Below are positions 36,639 through 45,279 of a stretch of 64,000 nt of DNA, piece by piece. The notes beneath the pieces were generated by a model that did no database searches, was not told the DNA's origin, and saw only the letters and a program-made list of their open reading frames with translations. The translations under genes and the position numbers were made by a program. This DNA is from Saccharothrix ecbatanensis. GTDB lineage: Bacteria; Actinomycetota; Actinomycetes; Mycobacteriales; Pseudonocardiaceae. The stretch spans positions 4,030,001 to 4,094,000 of the forward strand of contig NZ_JACHMO010000001.1 of NCBI RefSeq assembly GCF_014205015.1, given 5' to 3'. Each line of letters starts with the position of its first letter. Position 1 is the first letter of the stretch.

Positions 36639-39203
36639 GTGATCCGGAGCCCTCACAACCCCGTCCGTCGCCGATCGCGCCTGGCCGCGTTCGCCTTAGC
36701 CGTTTCGACGGCCCTGCTGGCCGTCACGGGCACCGCCGCGGCCGAAGCCGACTACACCCAGGGCGTCACGCAGGTCGACGCCACGCAGGCGCGGATCGAC
36801 TTCAGGCCGACGACTGCCGCGCTCTACGTCGACGTCCATTACATCGCCGCCGGCGCGGTCCAGCAGAACTTCCGGATGACGAACAACGCCGGGACGTGGC
36901 AGAAGACGGTCGGCTCCCTGACGACCGGCACCGTGCTGGACTACTGGTTCACCTACGAGAAGAGCGGTCCGCAGTACGACACGCCGCACTTCAGCTACAC
37001 CCACGGCAACGTCAGCTCCCCGGTCGCCGCGCCGACGTTCAGCCCGGCGGCGGGCACGTACCCGACGGCGCAGACGGTGACGATCTCCACGTCCACCTCG
37101 GGCGCCACCATCCGGTACACAGTGGACGGTTCGACGCCCACCGCCTCGTCCACGCTGTACAGCGGGCCGATCAGCGTGCCCACCAGCCGGACGGTGAAGG
37201 CGATCGGCCTCAAGTCCGGTCAGCCGAACTCGGCCGTCACGACCGCGGCCTACGTCATCGGCGCCGCCGTCGCCACGCCGACGTTCAGCCCGGCGGGCGG
37301 CCAGTACGCGACCGCGCAGACGGTGACGATCTCCACCGCCACCTCGGGTTCGACCATCCGGTACACAGTGGACGGTTCGACGCCCACCGCCTCGTCCACG
37401 CTGTACAGCGGGCCGATCAGCGTGCCCACCACCAGGACGGTCAACGCGATCGCGTTGAAGTCCGGCCTGGCGAACTCGTCGGTGGCCAGTGCCACCTACA
37501 CGATCGGCACGTCGGCCGGGTGTCCCACCCAGTCCGACACCCCGAACTTCGGCCCCAACACCCGGATCTTCGACCCGAGCATGCCCGCCGCGACCATCCA
37601 GGCGCAGCTCGACGCGGACTTCAACGCGCAGAAGGACACCATCACCGCGCAGATGGCCAACCGGCGGGTGGCTCACCTGTTCAAGCCGGGCAGCTACAGC
37701 GTGCACGACGACGTCGGCTACTACACCTCGGTCGCGGGCCTGGGTCAGAACCCCGGTGACGTGGTGATCAACGGCGACATCACGGTCGACGCGTTCAACG
37801 AGTCCGACAAGGGCGTGGCGCTCCAGAACTTCTGGCGGTCGGCGGAGAACATGGCCGTCAACCCGAGCAGCGGCTCCAACCGCTGGGCCGTGGCGCAGGC
37901 CGCCCCGTTCCGCCGGATGGACATCCGCGGCAACCTCCAGCTCTACCCGGCGAGCTACGGCTTCGCCAGCGGCGGCTACATCGCCGACAGCAAGGTCTCC
38001 GGCCAGGCCTCGTCGGTGTCGCAGCAGCAGTGGTACACCAGGGACAGCAACCTGGGCAGCTGGGCCGGCGGCGTGTGGAACATGGTGTTCTCCGGCACGC
38101 CCGGCGCTCCGCCGACCGCGTTCCCGAGCCCGCCGCACACGAACCTGGCCACCACGCCCGTCTCCCGTGACGTGCCCTACCTGTACATCGACGGCGCGGG
38201 CAAGTACCGGGTGTTCCAGCCCTCGCTGCGCACCAACGCGTCCGGCGCGAGCTGGGCGAACGGCAGCACTCCCGGCACGTCGCTGCCGATGAGCCAGTTC
38301 TACGTGGTGAAGGCGGGCGACACCGCGTCGTCCATCAACTCCGCGCTGGCCGCGGGCTGCCACCTGTTCTTCACGCCCGGCATCTACCACCTGAACCAGA
38401 CGCTCAACGTGACGAAGGCCAACACCGTCGTCCTGGGCATCGGCTACCCGACCCTGATCCCGGACAACGGGGTCAACGCCATGCAGGTGGCCGACGTCGA
38501 CGGCGTCCGGATCAAGGGCATCCTGTTCGACGCGGGCACCACCAACTCGGCGGCGCTGCTGACCGTCGGCCCGGCGGGCTCGAACGCCGGTCACGCGGCC
38601 AACCCGACGACGTTGCAGGACGTGTTCTTCCGCATCGGCGGCGCGATCGCGGGCAAGGCGACCACGAGCCTGATCGTGAACAGCCACGACGTGATCATCG
38701 ACCACATCTGGGCCTGGCGCGCCGACCACGGCAACGCGGGCACGTGGGGGTGGACGGAGGCGACGGGCGACACGGGGCTCATCGTCAACGGCAACAACGT
38801 CCTGGCGACCGGCCTGTTCGTGGAGCACTACCAGAAGCACCAGGTGATCTGGAACGGCCAGGGCGGCCGGACGATCTTCTACCAGAACGAGATGCCCTAC
38901 GACGTGCCGAACCAGGCGTCCTGGATGAGCGCGCCGGGTGTCAACGGGTACTCGGCGTACAAGGTGGGAAACCACGTCACCACGCACGAGGCGTGGGGGT
39001 TGGGCAGTTACTGCTTCTTCAACGTCAACCCCTCGGTGAGTTCCTACCACGCCTTCGAGGTGCCCAACACGCCCGGCGTGAGGTTCCACAACATGGCGAC
39101 CGTCTCGCTCAACTACCAGGGCCTCATCACGCGCGTGATCAACGACGCGGGAGGGGTGACGCAGCCGGGCACCGTGCCCAGCAACCTCGTCGACTACCCG
39201 TGA
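36639..39203 (+). CDS. Secreted CBM56 beta-1,3-glucan-binding protein with beta-helix domain
   Basis: Predicted secreted protein of 854 residues. Signal peptide 1 to about 35 (RRRSRLAAFALAVSTALLAV, then AAA-E). CBM56-like beta-1,3-glucan-binding module about 38-125 (YTQGVTQVDATQARIDF, LDYWFTYEKSGPQYDTPHF). Two chitobiase C-terminal-like (CHB_HEX_C) linkers about 128-285, each with ATIRYTVDGSTPTASSTLYS or its near copy. From about 290 to the end a domain resembling right-handed beta-helix proteins of the GH55/adenylyl-cyclase-annotated group (TIQAQLDADFNAQ, GCHLFFTPGIYHLNQTLNV, GIGYPTLIPDNGVNAM). GTG 36639 has GGAGG ten bases ahead. The substrate is probably beta-1,3-glucan from the CBM; hydrolytic activity is not proven by recognizable catalytic residues. 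Confidence 0.9.
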   Translation: MIRSPHNPVRRRSRLAAFALAVSTALLAVTGTAAAEADYTQGVTQVDATQARIDFRPTTAALYVDVHYIAAGAVQQNFRMTNNAGTWQKTVGSLTTGTVLDYWFTYEKSGPQYDTPHFSYTHGNVSSPVAAPTFSPAAGTYPTAQTVTISTSTSGATIRYTVDGSTPTASSTLYSGPISVPTSRTVKAIGLKSGQPNSAVTTAAYVIGAAVATPTFSPAGGQYATAQTVTISTATSGSTIRYTVDGSTPTASSTLYSGPISVPTTRTVNAIALKSGLANSSVASATYTIGTSAGCPTQSDTPNFGPNTRIFDPSMPAATIQAQLDADFNAQKDTITAQMANRRVAHLFKPGSYSVHDDVGYYTSVAGLGQNPGDVVINGDITVDAFNESDKGVALQNFWRSAENMAVNPSSGSNRWAVAQAAPFRRMDIRGNLQLYPASYGFASGGYIADSKVSGQASSVSQQQWYTRDSNLGSWAGGVWNMVFSGTPGAPPTAFPSPPHTNLATTPVSRDVPYLYIDGAGKYRVFQPSLRTNASGASWANGSTPGTSLPMSQFYVVKAGDTASSINSALAAGCHLFFTPGIYHLNQTLNVTKANTVVLGIGYPTLIPDNGVNAMQVADVDGVRIKGILFDAGTTNSAALLTVGPAGSNAGHAANPTTLQDVFFRIGGAIAGKATTSLIVNSHDVIIDHIWAWRADHGNAGTWGWTEATGDTGLIVNGNNVLATGLFVEHYQKHQVIWNGQGGRTIFYQNEMPYDVPNQASWMSAPGVNGYSAYKVGNHVTTHEAWGLGSYCFFNVNPSVSSYHAFEVPNTPGVRFHNMATVSLNYQGLITRVINDAGGVTQPGTVPSNLVDYP
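37107..37431 (+). repeat. 79-bp perfect direct repeat inside the CBM56 gene
   Basis: Positions 37107-37185 and 37353-37431 are identical over 79 bp, offset by 246 bp (82 codons), within the two CHB_HEX_C-type modules, while flanking parts of the modules differ. This indicates recent gene conversion or duplication and is a site for slippage. Confidence 0.85.
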
Positions 39204-39230
39204 GTCGACTACCCGTGACGTGACATGTGC

Positions 39231-39263
39231 TCAGCCCAGCCGGTGGACTACCGGCTGGGCTGA
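39231..39263. terminator. Bidirectional terminator
   Basis: Perfect 14-bp stem (39231-39244 and 39250-39263) with loop GGACT, between the convergent CBM56 gene (stop 39203) and the oxidase gene (stop 39267). Confidence 0.85.
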
Positions 39264-39266
39264 TCG

Positions 39267-40649
39267 TCAAGCCAGGCCTTGCGGGAACGCCAGCACGCGG
39301 TCCGGGTCGTAGCGGCGCGCGGTGCGGCGCAACCGCGGCAGGTTGCGGCCGTAGTAGGCGGTCTGCCAGTCCGGCATGTCGGGGTCGATGTAGTTGACGT
39401 AACCGGTGTGGGGGCCGAGCCCGTCGCGCAGGTCGGCCAGGATGCGGCGGGCTTCGGCCTCGTCGACGTCCCCAACGTCCACGTACACCTGCACGCTGCT
39501 GATGGCGTGCCGGTGCGGGAACGCGGTGTCCTCCGGCCGGACCCGGCCTATCGCGCCGCCGAACGAGTCGAACTGGGCCCGTCCCGCCCGCCGTCCGGCC
39601 AGCAGGGCGACGATCCGCGCCGGGTCGACCGGCCGGTGCAGCATCCTCGACGAGGCGACGAACGGCGACCCGTCGGTGGGTGTGCACGCGGGCAGGCAGC
39701 CGGCGAAGTACCTCATGGCGGTGCCGTAGTCCATGGGCACCTCAGTGCGGGTGGTCGGCGTGACCTTCGCGGTCAGCCGGTCCAGCAGCCGGGTCAACTC
39801 GGGTTCGGGCCCGATCCAGGTGCCGACGACGCCGGTGCCCGGCGGGGTGCCGGACAGGACGTTGCACACCGTCCACAGCCCGTCCGGCGTGCCCACCATC
39901 CACTCCTGCCACGCGCCGAGCACGTCGGTCGCCGCGCCCGTCGGGAACTCCAGCGTGAACACGACCACCTCGGGCGCGGGCGCGGTGTCGAACGTGAAGG
40001 ACGTGACGACGCCGAAGTTGCCGCCACCGCCGCCGCGCAGCGCCCAGAACAGGTCCGGCTCGGTGTGCCGGTCGGTACGGCGCACGCGGCCGTCCGGCGT
40101 CACGACCCGTGCCGCGAGCAGGCGGTCGCAGGTCAGGCCGTACTTGCGGCCGACGACGCTGATCCCGCCGCCCAGCGTGAGCCCGCCGATGCCGACGGTC
40201 GCGCACGACCCGGCGGGCAGCAGTCGGCCCGCGCCGGCCAGTTCGTCGTAGAGGTCGATCATCCGGGTGCCCGCGCCGACCCGCGCTCGCCCGTCGTCTG
40301 CCACCCGGATCGCCTTCAGGGCGGCCAGGTCGATGACCAGACCGTCCTCGGGCACCGAGTAGCCGGCATAGCTGTGACCGCCGCTGCGGGCTGCGACCGG
40401 AATCCGTTCCCGTGCGGCGAATTCGAGGCAGCGCGCGACGTCGGATTCGTCGGCGCACAACGCGACGGCCGCCGGCCTGCGGTGCGCGTACACCGTGTTG
40501 TACGGCCGGCGCACGGTCTCGTAGACGTCGTCACCAGGTAGGACCAGCCTGCCGGTGAGCGCGCGGCGCAGCCGGTCCCACTCGCGGTCCCACGCCCCGA
40601 GGACGACGAGTCCGGTGGCCTGGATGAAGGTTCTGCGGTCGAATTCCAT
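39267..40649 (-). CDS. Tat-exported berberine-bridge-type FAD oxidase
   Basis: FAD-linked oxidoreductase of 460 residues. The N-terminus MEFDRRTFIQATGLVVLGAW is a twin-arginine signal, so the protein is exported folded with its flavin. The FAD-binding PCMH domain includes RSGGHSYAGYS, whose His usually carries covalent FAD, and VGIGGLTLGGG. The C-terminal BBE motif is YVNYIDPDMPDWQTAYYGRN, ending RYDPDRVLAFPQGL. Likely substrates are sugars or polyphenols oxidized with O2. The ATG at 40649 has a GGGGGG tract close by; an in-frame ATG at 40667 would add six residues before the Tat motif. Confidence 0.92.
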   Translation of the reverse strand: MEFDRRTFIQATGLVVLGAWDREWDRLRRALTGRLVLPGDDVYETVRRPYNTVYAHRRPAAVALCADESDVARCLEFAARERIPVAARSGGHSYAGYSVPEDGLVIDLAALKAIRVADDGRARVGAGTRMIDLYDELAGAGRLLPAGSCATVGIGGLTLGGGISVVGRKYGLTCDRLLAARVVTPDGRVRRTDRHTEPDLFWALRGGGGGNFGVVTSFTFDTAPAPEVVVFTLEFPTGAATDVLGAWQEWMVGTPDGLWTVCNVLSGTPPGTGVVGTWIGPEPELTRLLDRLTAKVTPTTRTEVPMDYGTAMRYFAGCLPACTPTDGSPFVASSRMLHRPVDPARIVALLAGRRAGRAQFDSFGGAIGRVRPEDTAFPHRHAISSVQVYVDVGDVDEAEARRILADLRDGLGPHTGYVNYIDPDMPDWQTAYYGRNLPRLRRTARRYDPDRVLAFPQGLA

Positions 40650-40787
40650 GGCGCCCCCCGAGGCCATGGTCCCGCCGTTCCGCGACAGGTCACTCCGCCG
40701 AAAGGGGCGACTTGCCCGACCCCGCAGGTCTCAAACAGGACGCGCGCGGGTAGTCCAGGACTTCGGCGGGGCGGAGGTGAAGGCCGG

Positions 40788-41867
40788 GTGCCCTCGGTGA
40801 CGCTGTTCCTCTGCGGTGACGTCATGACCGGGCGGGGCGTCGACCAGGTGCTGCCGTGCCCCGGGGACCCCCGGTTGTGGGAGCGGGGCGTTCGGGACGC
40901 CGTTCGGTACGTCGGCCTGGCCGAGGAGGTCAGCGGTCCGATTCCGCGGCCTGTGGGCTTCGCGTGGCCGTGGGGTGAAGCGGTGGGCGAGCTGGACGAC
41001 GTGGATCCGGACGTGCGGGTGATCAACCTCGAAACGAGCATCACGCGCAGCGACGACGTCGACGGGGACAAGGTGGTGCACTACCGGATGGCTCCCGAGA
41101 ACATCGGCTGCTTGACAGTGGTCCGCCCCGATGTCTGCGCACTGGCCAACAACCACGTGCTCGACTTCGGCCGGCGAGGGCTCGCCGACACGCTCGACGC
41201 GCTGGCCACGGCGGGGATCGCGTCCACCGGGGCGGGGAGGAACCTGGGTGAGGCCGTGACGCCGGCGATCGTTCCCGCCGGACCGTCCCGAGTCGTCGTC
41301 TTCTCGTACGGGCACTGGTCCAGCGGCGTGCCACTTCGGTGGGGCGCGACCTTCGAGCGGCCAGGGGTCGCGTTGCTCCCGGACCTGTCCGACGCCACGG
41401 CGGACTGGGTCGTGGACCGCGTCCGGCGGGTGAAGCAGCCCGGTGACGTCGTCGTGGTCTCCCTGCACTGGGGTTCGAACTGGGGGTACGACATTCCGGC
41501 GGATCAAGTGCGGTTCGGGCGCCGGCTGCTGGACGGCGGCGTCGACATCCTGCACGGGCACTCCTCGCACCACCCGCGCCGGATCGAGGTCCACCACGGC
41601 AAGCTCGCGCTCTACGGCTGCGGTGACCTCGTCAACGACTACGAGGGGATCGGCGGCTACGAGGAGTACCGCGACGACCTGCGGCCGCTGTACTTCCCCA
41701 CGGTCGACGCGGACACCGGCGACCTGGTCGACCTCCGCATCACGCCGATGCGGGCAGATCGGCTGAGCTTGCGGCGAGCGTCGGTCGAGGACGCGGAGCA
41801 CCTGCGCCGGGTGTTCGGGTCGGCGACCCACCTCGCCCGGGACGGCTCACTTCGGCTGCGGCTGTGA
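40788..41867 (+). CDS. capA: CapA-family metallophosphoesterase-fold protein
   Basis: CapA/PgsA family protein of 359 residues, related to poly-gamma-glutamate capsule proteins. It starts TLFLCGDVMTGRGVD, carries VINLETSITRSDD, CALANNHVLDFGRRGLADT and HGHSSHHPRRIEVHHGKLALYGCGDLVNDY, all family landmarks including metal-binding Asp, Asn and His. GTG 40788 follows GCGGAGG. No CapB/CapC genes lie nearby and no signal peptide is visible, so it is a stand-alone CapA-like enzyme of unknown function. The last 128 bp overlap the STAS gene on the other strand. Confidence 0.9.
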   Translation: MPSVTLFLCGDVMTGRGVDQVLPCPGDPRLWERGVRDAVRYVGLAEEVSGPIPRPVGFAWPWGEAVGELDDVDPDVRVINLETSITRSDDVDGDKVVHYRMAPENIGCLTVVRPDVCALANNHVLDFGRRGLADTLDALATAGIASTGAGRNLGEAVTPAIVPAGPSRVVVFSYGHWSSGVPLRWGATFERPGVALLPDLSDATADWVVDRVRRVKQPGDVVVVSLHWGSNWGYDIPADQVRFGRRLLDGGVDILHGHSSHHPRRIEVHHGKLALYGCGDLVNDYEGIGGYEEYRDDLRPLYFPTVDADTGDLVDLRITPMRADRLSLRRASVEDAEHLRRVFGSATHLARDGSLRLRL

Positions 41868-42348
41868 CTTGCGAATGCCTGTCGACCAGGGAGACCGCCA
41901 CCAGGGAAGGCCGCTGACCGGGAACGCCGCCCCGCGTCGGCACGCCGTCGATGTGCGGGTGCACGTCGAATTCGAGGTCCAGTCCGGTGAGTGCCAGCGG
42001 CAGCAGCACCGGGCGGGTGCGGGCGACGACGCAGAATCCCACGCCGGACGCGTCGGCCGCGGCCTTGGCCTCCACCAGGACGGTGAGACCGGCCGCGCCG
42101 AAGAAACGCACCTCGGCGAGGTCCACGACCAGGTCCGGTCCGGCGAGGTGGATCCGCGGCAAGAGGCGGTCGCGCAGCCACGGGGCGGTGCACACGTCCA
42201 CCTCGCCGGACACCGCGCACACCAGGGTGCCGGACGACAACGACCACATCACGACGGTGAGGAGTCCCTCAGCCGGGTCGACGGGCAGCGGGAGGGCGAC
42301 GACCTCGGGCGACGGTGGGCGAGCCGGATTTCGGACGGGAGCACTCAT
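41740..42348 (-). CDS. STAS-domain protein lacking the phosphorylated Ser
   Basis: Anti-sigma-factor-antagonist-like STAS domain in a protein of 202 residues. The core runs about 35-135 (LVCAVSGEVDVCTAPWLRDRL, VVDLAEVRFFGAAGLTVLVEA). In SpoIIAA-type antagonists the loop is DSSG with a phosphorylatable Ser; here it is GAAG (84-87), so switching by an RsbW kinase is unlikely. ATG 42348 has GTGAGGA upstream. The C-terminal 65 residues are Pro/Gly/Arg/Ser rich and fall partly opposite the capA 3' end; they may be non-conserved readthrough to the next stop. Confidence 0.82.
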   Translation of the reverse strand: MSAPVRNPARPPSPEVVALPLPVDPAEGLLTVVMWSLSSGTLVCAVSGEVDVCTAPWLRDRLLPRIHLAGPDLVVDLAEVRFFGAAGLTVLVEAKAAADASGVGFCVVARTRPVLLPLALTGLDLEFDVHPHIDGVPTRGGVPGQRPSLVAVSLVDRHSQVTAAAEVSRPGRGGSPTRTPGAGAPRPRPTLAASSADLPASA

Positions 42349-42533
42349 GAGGGTCCTCACCTGAGTGTGACGTCCGCGGGGGCCGGGCGGAGAGGTCGAG
42401 AGTGTTCAGCATAGAGCGAACCGAGATCGCCGTACAGAATTTTCACAACAATTCGGGCGAATATTCTGATACTTCCATCTATACGGCACGAAACGATGGA
42501 AAATCCGCTGAAATGGTTTTGGGAGGTCGCCGG

Positions 42534-43262
42534 ATGGTCCGGTACACCACCGACCGGCTGACGCGGGTGAGCGGCTGGATCGCGGAGAAGGCCGTCGAAC
42601 TGGACGCGCCCGTCTCCGTCGGCGCCCTCTGCCAGACCGCGGTGATGCGGTTGGGTGTGAGCGGCGCGGTGCTGACCATGGACACGTCCGGCTGGCCAGA
42701 GGTCAGGTGCGCCACGGACGCGCTGGGCGCACAGCTGACCGAGTTGCAGGTGACCGTGGGTGAAGGCCCGGCCGTGGACGTCTGGCGCGGCGGCGGCCCG
42801 GCGCTCGTCGCCGACCTCGACACTCCGTCCAGCCAGGCCCGGTGGCCCATGTTCGCGCCCCTGGCCGTCAAAGCCGGTGCGGTGTCCCTCTTCGCCCTGC
42901 CGCTGTGCGTCGGCGCGATCCGGGTCGGACTGCTGTCGCTGTACCGGGCCGAGGCGGGGCACCTCGACGCCCCGGCGCTGGCCGACTCGTTGGCGTTCGC
43001 GGAACTGGCCCTGCGGCTGCTGCTGGACGAGCAGGCCGGCCTGAACACGGCGGGCGGCGTCGCCGAGGACGTCCTCCCGCTGCACAACCCGCAGGTGCAC
43101 CAGGCCACCGGGATGGTCGCGGCGCAACTCGACGTGGGCATGGCCGACGCGTTCGCCCACCTGCGGGCGCGGGCGTTCGCCGAGCAGACGCCGCTGAGCG
43201 ACTTGGCGGCCGATGTGGTGGCACGCCGGCGTCGATTCGACCGCGATGGGGAACGATCGTGA
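42534..43262 (+). CDS. GAF-ANTAR domain protein 1
   Basis: Protein of 242 residues with a GAF sensor domain (about 15-150; VTVGEGPAVDVWRGG, FALPLCVGAIRVGLLSLY) and a C-terminal ANTAR RNA-binding helix bundle (QVHQATGMVAAQLDVGMADAFAHLRARAF). ANTAR proteins act as antiterminators on two-hexaloop RNA. ATG 42534 follows GGGAGG; another ATG at 42513 lies before that box. The upstream 42420-42510 region is strikingly A+T rich and is probably the promoter of this unit. Confidence 0.9.
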   Translation: MVRYTTDRLTRVSGWIAEKAVELDAPVSVGALCQTAVMRLGVSGAVLTMDTSGWPEVRCATDALGAQLTELQVTVGEGPAVDVWRGGGPALVADLDTPSSQARWPMFAPLAVKAGAVSLFALPLCVGAIRVGLLSLYRAEAGHLDAPALADSLAFAELALRLLLDEQAGLNTAGGVAEDVLPLHNPQVHQATGMVAAQLDVGMADAFAHLRARAFAEQTPLSDLAADVVARRRRFDRDGERS

Positions 43263-43313
43263 CAACAGGTGGGCACGACCGCGCTCTGAACCCAACCAGT
43301 GGAGGTGGCTGCG

Positions 43314-44060
43314 ATGGACGGTGAACGTCTCGTCGAAACGTTCGTCGAGTTGGCGGACACCCTGGTCGACGACTTCGACGTCATCGACTTCCTGCACATG
43401 CTCGCGGACCGGTGCGTCGAACTCCTCGACGTGGACGCGGCGGGGTTGCTGCTGGTGGACCACCAGGGCAGGTTGCAGTTGATCGCGACGTCCAACGAGC
43501 AGGCCCGCCTGCTGGAACTCTTCCAACTCCAGAACGACGAAGGGCCCTGCCTGGACGCGTTCGCCGCCGGCACCAGGGTCAGCCACCCCGACCTGGCCAA
43601 CGCCGGCGAGCGGTGGCCGAGGTTCACCGCGGCGGCCACCGAGGCCGGGTTCGCCGCCGTGGACGCGGTGCCCATGCGCCTGCGCAGCAAGGTGATCGGC
43701 GCGCTCAACCTCTTCCGGAACCGGGCCGGGGAGTTGGACGCGACCGCGTTGCGGACCGCCACCGCGCTGGTCGACGTCGCCACCATCGGCCTGCTGCAAC
43801 AACGTTCGATCCACCACCACCAGGTGCTGACCGAGCAGCTCCAGTCCGCGCTGAACAGCCGGGTGATCGTCGAACAGGCCAAGGGGCTGGTCGCCGAACG
43901 CCTCCAGGTCGACATGGACACCGCCTTCGCCGCGCTGCGCGGCCACGCGCGCGGGAGCAACCTCAAGCTGAGCAGCGTCGCGCGCGAGGTCATCGCCGGC
44001 ACCATCGACACCGCGCAACTCCTCGCCGCACCCGCCCGCACCCAACCGCTCCGACGCTGA
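43314..44060 (+). CDS. GAF-ANTAR domain protein 2
   Basis: Paralogue of the preceding gene, 248 residues: GAF about 20-165 (LDVDAAGLLLVDHQGRLQL, NDEGPCLDAFAAG) and ANTAR about 175-235 (SRVIVEQAKGLVAERLQVDMDTAFAAL RGHAR region), closer to the ANTAR consensus than copy 1. ATG 43314 lies eight bases after GGAGG. Encoded 51 nt after copy 1 and 68 nt before the sigma factor gene, so the three probably form one stress-responsive unit. Confidence 0.93.
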   Translation: MDGERLVETFVELADTLVDDFDVIDFLHMLADRCVELLDVDAAGLLLVDHQGRLQLIATSNEQARLLELFQLQNDEGPCLDAFAAGTRVSHPDLANAGERWPRFTAAATEAGFAAVDAVPMRLRSKVIGALNLFRNRAGELDATALRTATALVDVATIGLLQQRSIHHHQVLTEQLQSALNSRVIVEQAKGLVAERLQVDMDTAFAALRGHARGSNLKLSSVAREVIAGTIDTAQLLAAPARTQPLRR

Positions 44061-44128
44061 CCCGGGAGGTTCGGCGTGCCCCGTGGCGGTTACCCAACCA
44101 GCACGGACCAGCGCGGAGGTGACCGACG

Positions 44129-45082
44129 ATGACACGTGCTCCCGCGCGGCGGGCGGAACCGCCGGACGGTGACGAGACGCAGGATCTGGTACGCCAGTAC
44201 CTGAAGCAGATCGGGGCCACCCCACTGCTGAGCGCGGACGACGAGGTGGCGCTCGCCAGGCAGATCGAGGCCGGTGTCTACGCAGCCGAGCTGCTCCGGC
44301 GGGACGACCTGCCCGCGAAGCGGCACGGGGAGCTGACCGCCGTCGTGCGGGACGGCCAGGCCGCCAAGGACCACATGGTGCGCGCCAACCTGAGGCTGGT
44401 TGTGTCGATCGCGAAGAAGCACCTCCACCGGGGGATGCCGCTGCTCGACCTGATCCAGGAGGGCAACCTCGGCCTGATCCACGCCGTGGAGAAATTCGAC
44501 TACACCAAGGGGTACAAGTTCTCCACGTACGCGGTGTGGTGGATTCGGCAGTCGGTCGAGCGCGGCATCGCCATGCACAGCCGCACCGTGCGGCTGCCGG
44601 TGCACGTGGTGGAGCAGTTGGCGAAGCTGGCTCGGGCTGAGCGCAAGCTCCGGCTTCGCCTCGACCGGGAGCCGACCGAGTCGGAACTGGCCGACGAGGC
44701 GGGCATGACGCCGGAGCGGGTGGTCGACCTGCGTCGCGTGGGTCGGGAGGCGATCAGCCTGGACACCCCGGTCGGCGAGGACGGTGACACGAGGGTCGGC
44801 GACCTGATCGAGGACACCGACGTCCTGGCGGCGTCCGACGTCGCGGAGTACCAGGGGCTCGCACGGGAGCTGCGGGCGTTGATCGACACCCTGCCCGCGC
44901 GCGAGGCACTGATCGTCACTCTGCGCTACGGACTGAACGACGGCGGTGAAGGACACACGTTGAAGGAGGTCGCCGAGCACCTGGGCCTGACGCGGGAGCG
45001 GATCCGGCAGATCGAGAAGGAAGCCCTGGCCAAGTTGCGGGCGCCGGAGCGACAGGAACCGCTGCTCGCCTGGGCCGGCTGA
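44129..45082 (+). CDS. Group 2 primary-like sigma factor (HrdB/SigB family)
   Basis: Sigma-70 protein of 317 residues. Region 1.2 DLVRQYLKQIGATPLLSADD, region 2 VRANLRLVVSIAKKHLHRGM and YKFSTYAVWWIRQSVERGI (promoter -10 recognition and melting), region 3 around LARAERKLRLRLDREPTE, and region 4 with LGLTRERIRQIEKEALAKLR for the -35 element. It lacks the long N-terminal extension of the housekeeping HrdB, hence a non-essential group 2 factor. The start has GCGGAGGTG eight bases ahead. Confidence 0.95.
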   Translation: MTRAPARRAEPPDGDETQDLVRQYLKQIGATPLLSADDEVALARQIEAGVYAAELLRRDDLPAKRHGELTAVVRDGQAAKDHMVRANLRLVVSIAKKHLHRGMPLLDLIQEGNLGLIHAVEKFDYTKGYKFSTYAVWWIRQSVERGIAMHSRTVRLPVHVVEQLAKLARAERKLRLRLDREPTESELADEAGMTPERVVDLRRVGREAISLDTPVGEDGDTRVGDLIEDTDVLAASDVAEYQGLARELRALIDTLPAREALIVTLRYGLNDGGEGHTLKEVAEHLGLTRERIRQIEKEALAKLRAPERQEPLLAWAG

Positions 45083-45279
45083 ACGAACACCTCCGATGGC
45101 GAATTCACCGCCTCATTCCGCAGGTGTCCCATAGGATGCTCGCCTTGGAAGCTGCGTGCGCGCGGGGCCTCGGGGCTCGTGCGGCGCAAGGTGTCCGATC
45201 AGGTCTATGTGGACGGACACGGCGCACACCCGGCGGGCCGTTGCGTTAACGGGACCTTTCAGCGGAGTGAAGGAGATTT

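Noticed and set aside
37107..37431. Repeat in the CBM56 gene considered as CRISPR or mobile element
   Set aside because: Only two copies, in frame and within protein modules, with a long period.
36696..39089. 797-codon minus-strand frame opposite the CBM56 gene
   Set aside because: Antisense shadow; the plus strand has a signal peptide, SD and CBM56 module.
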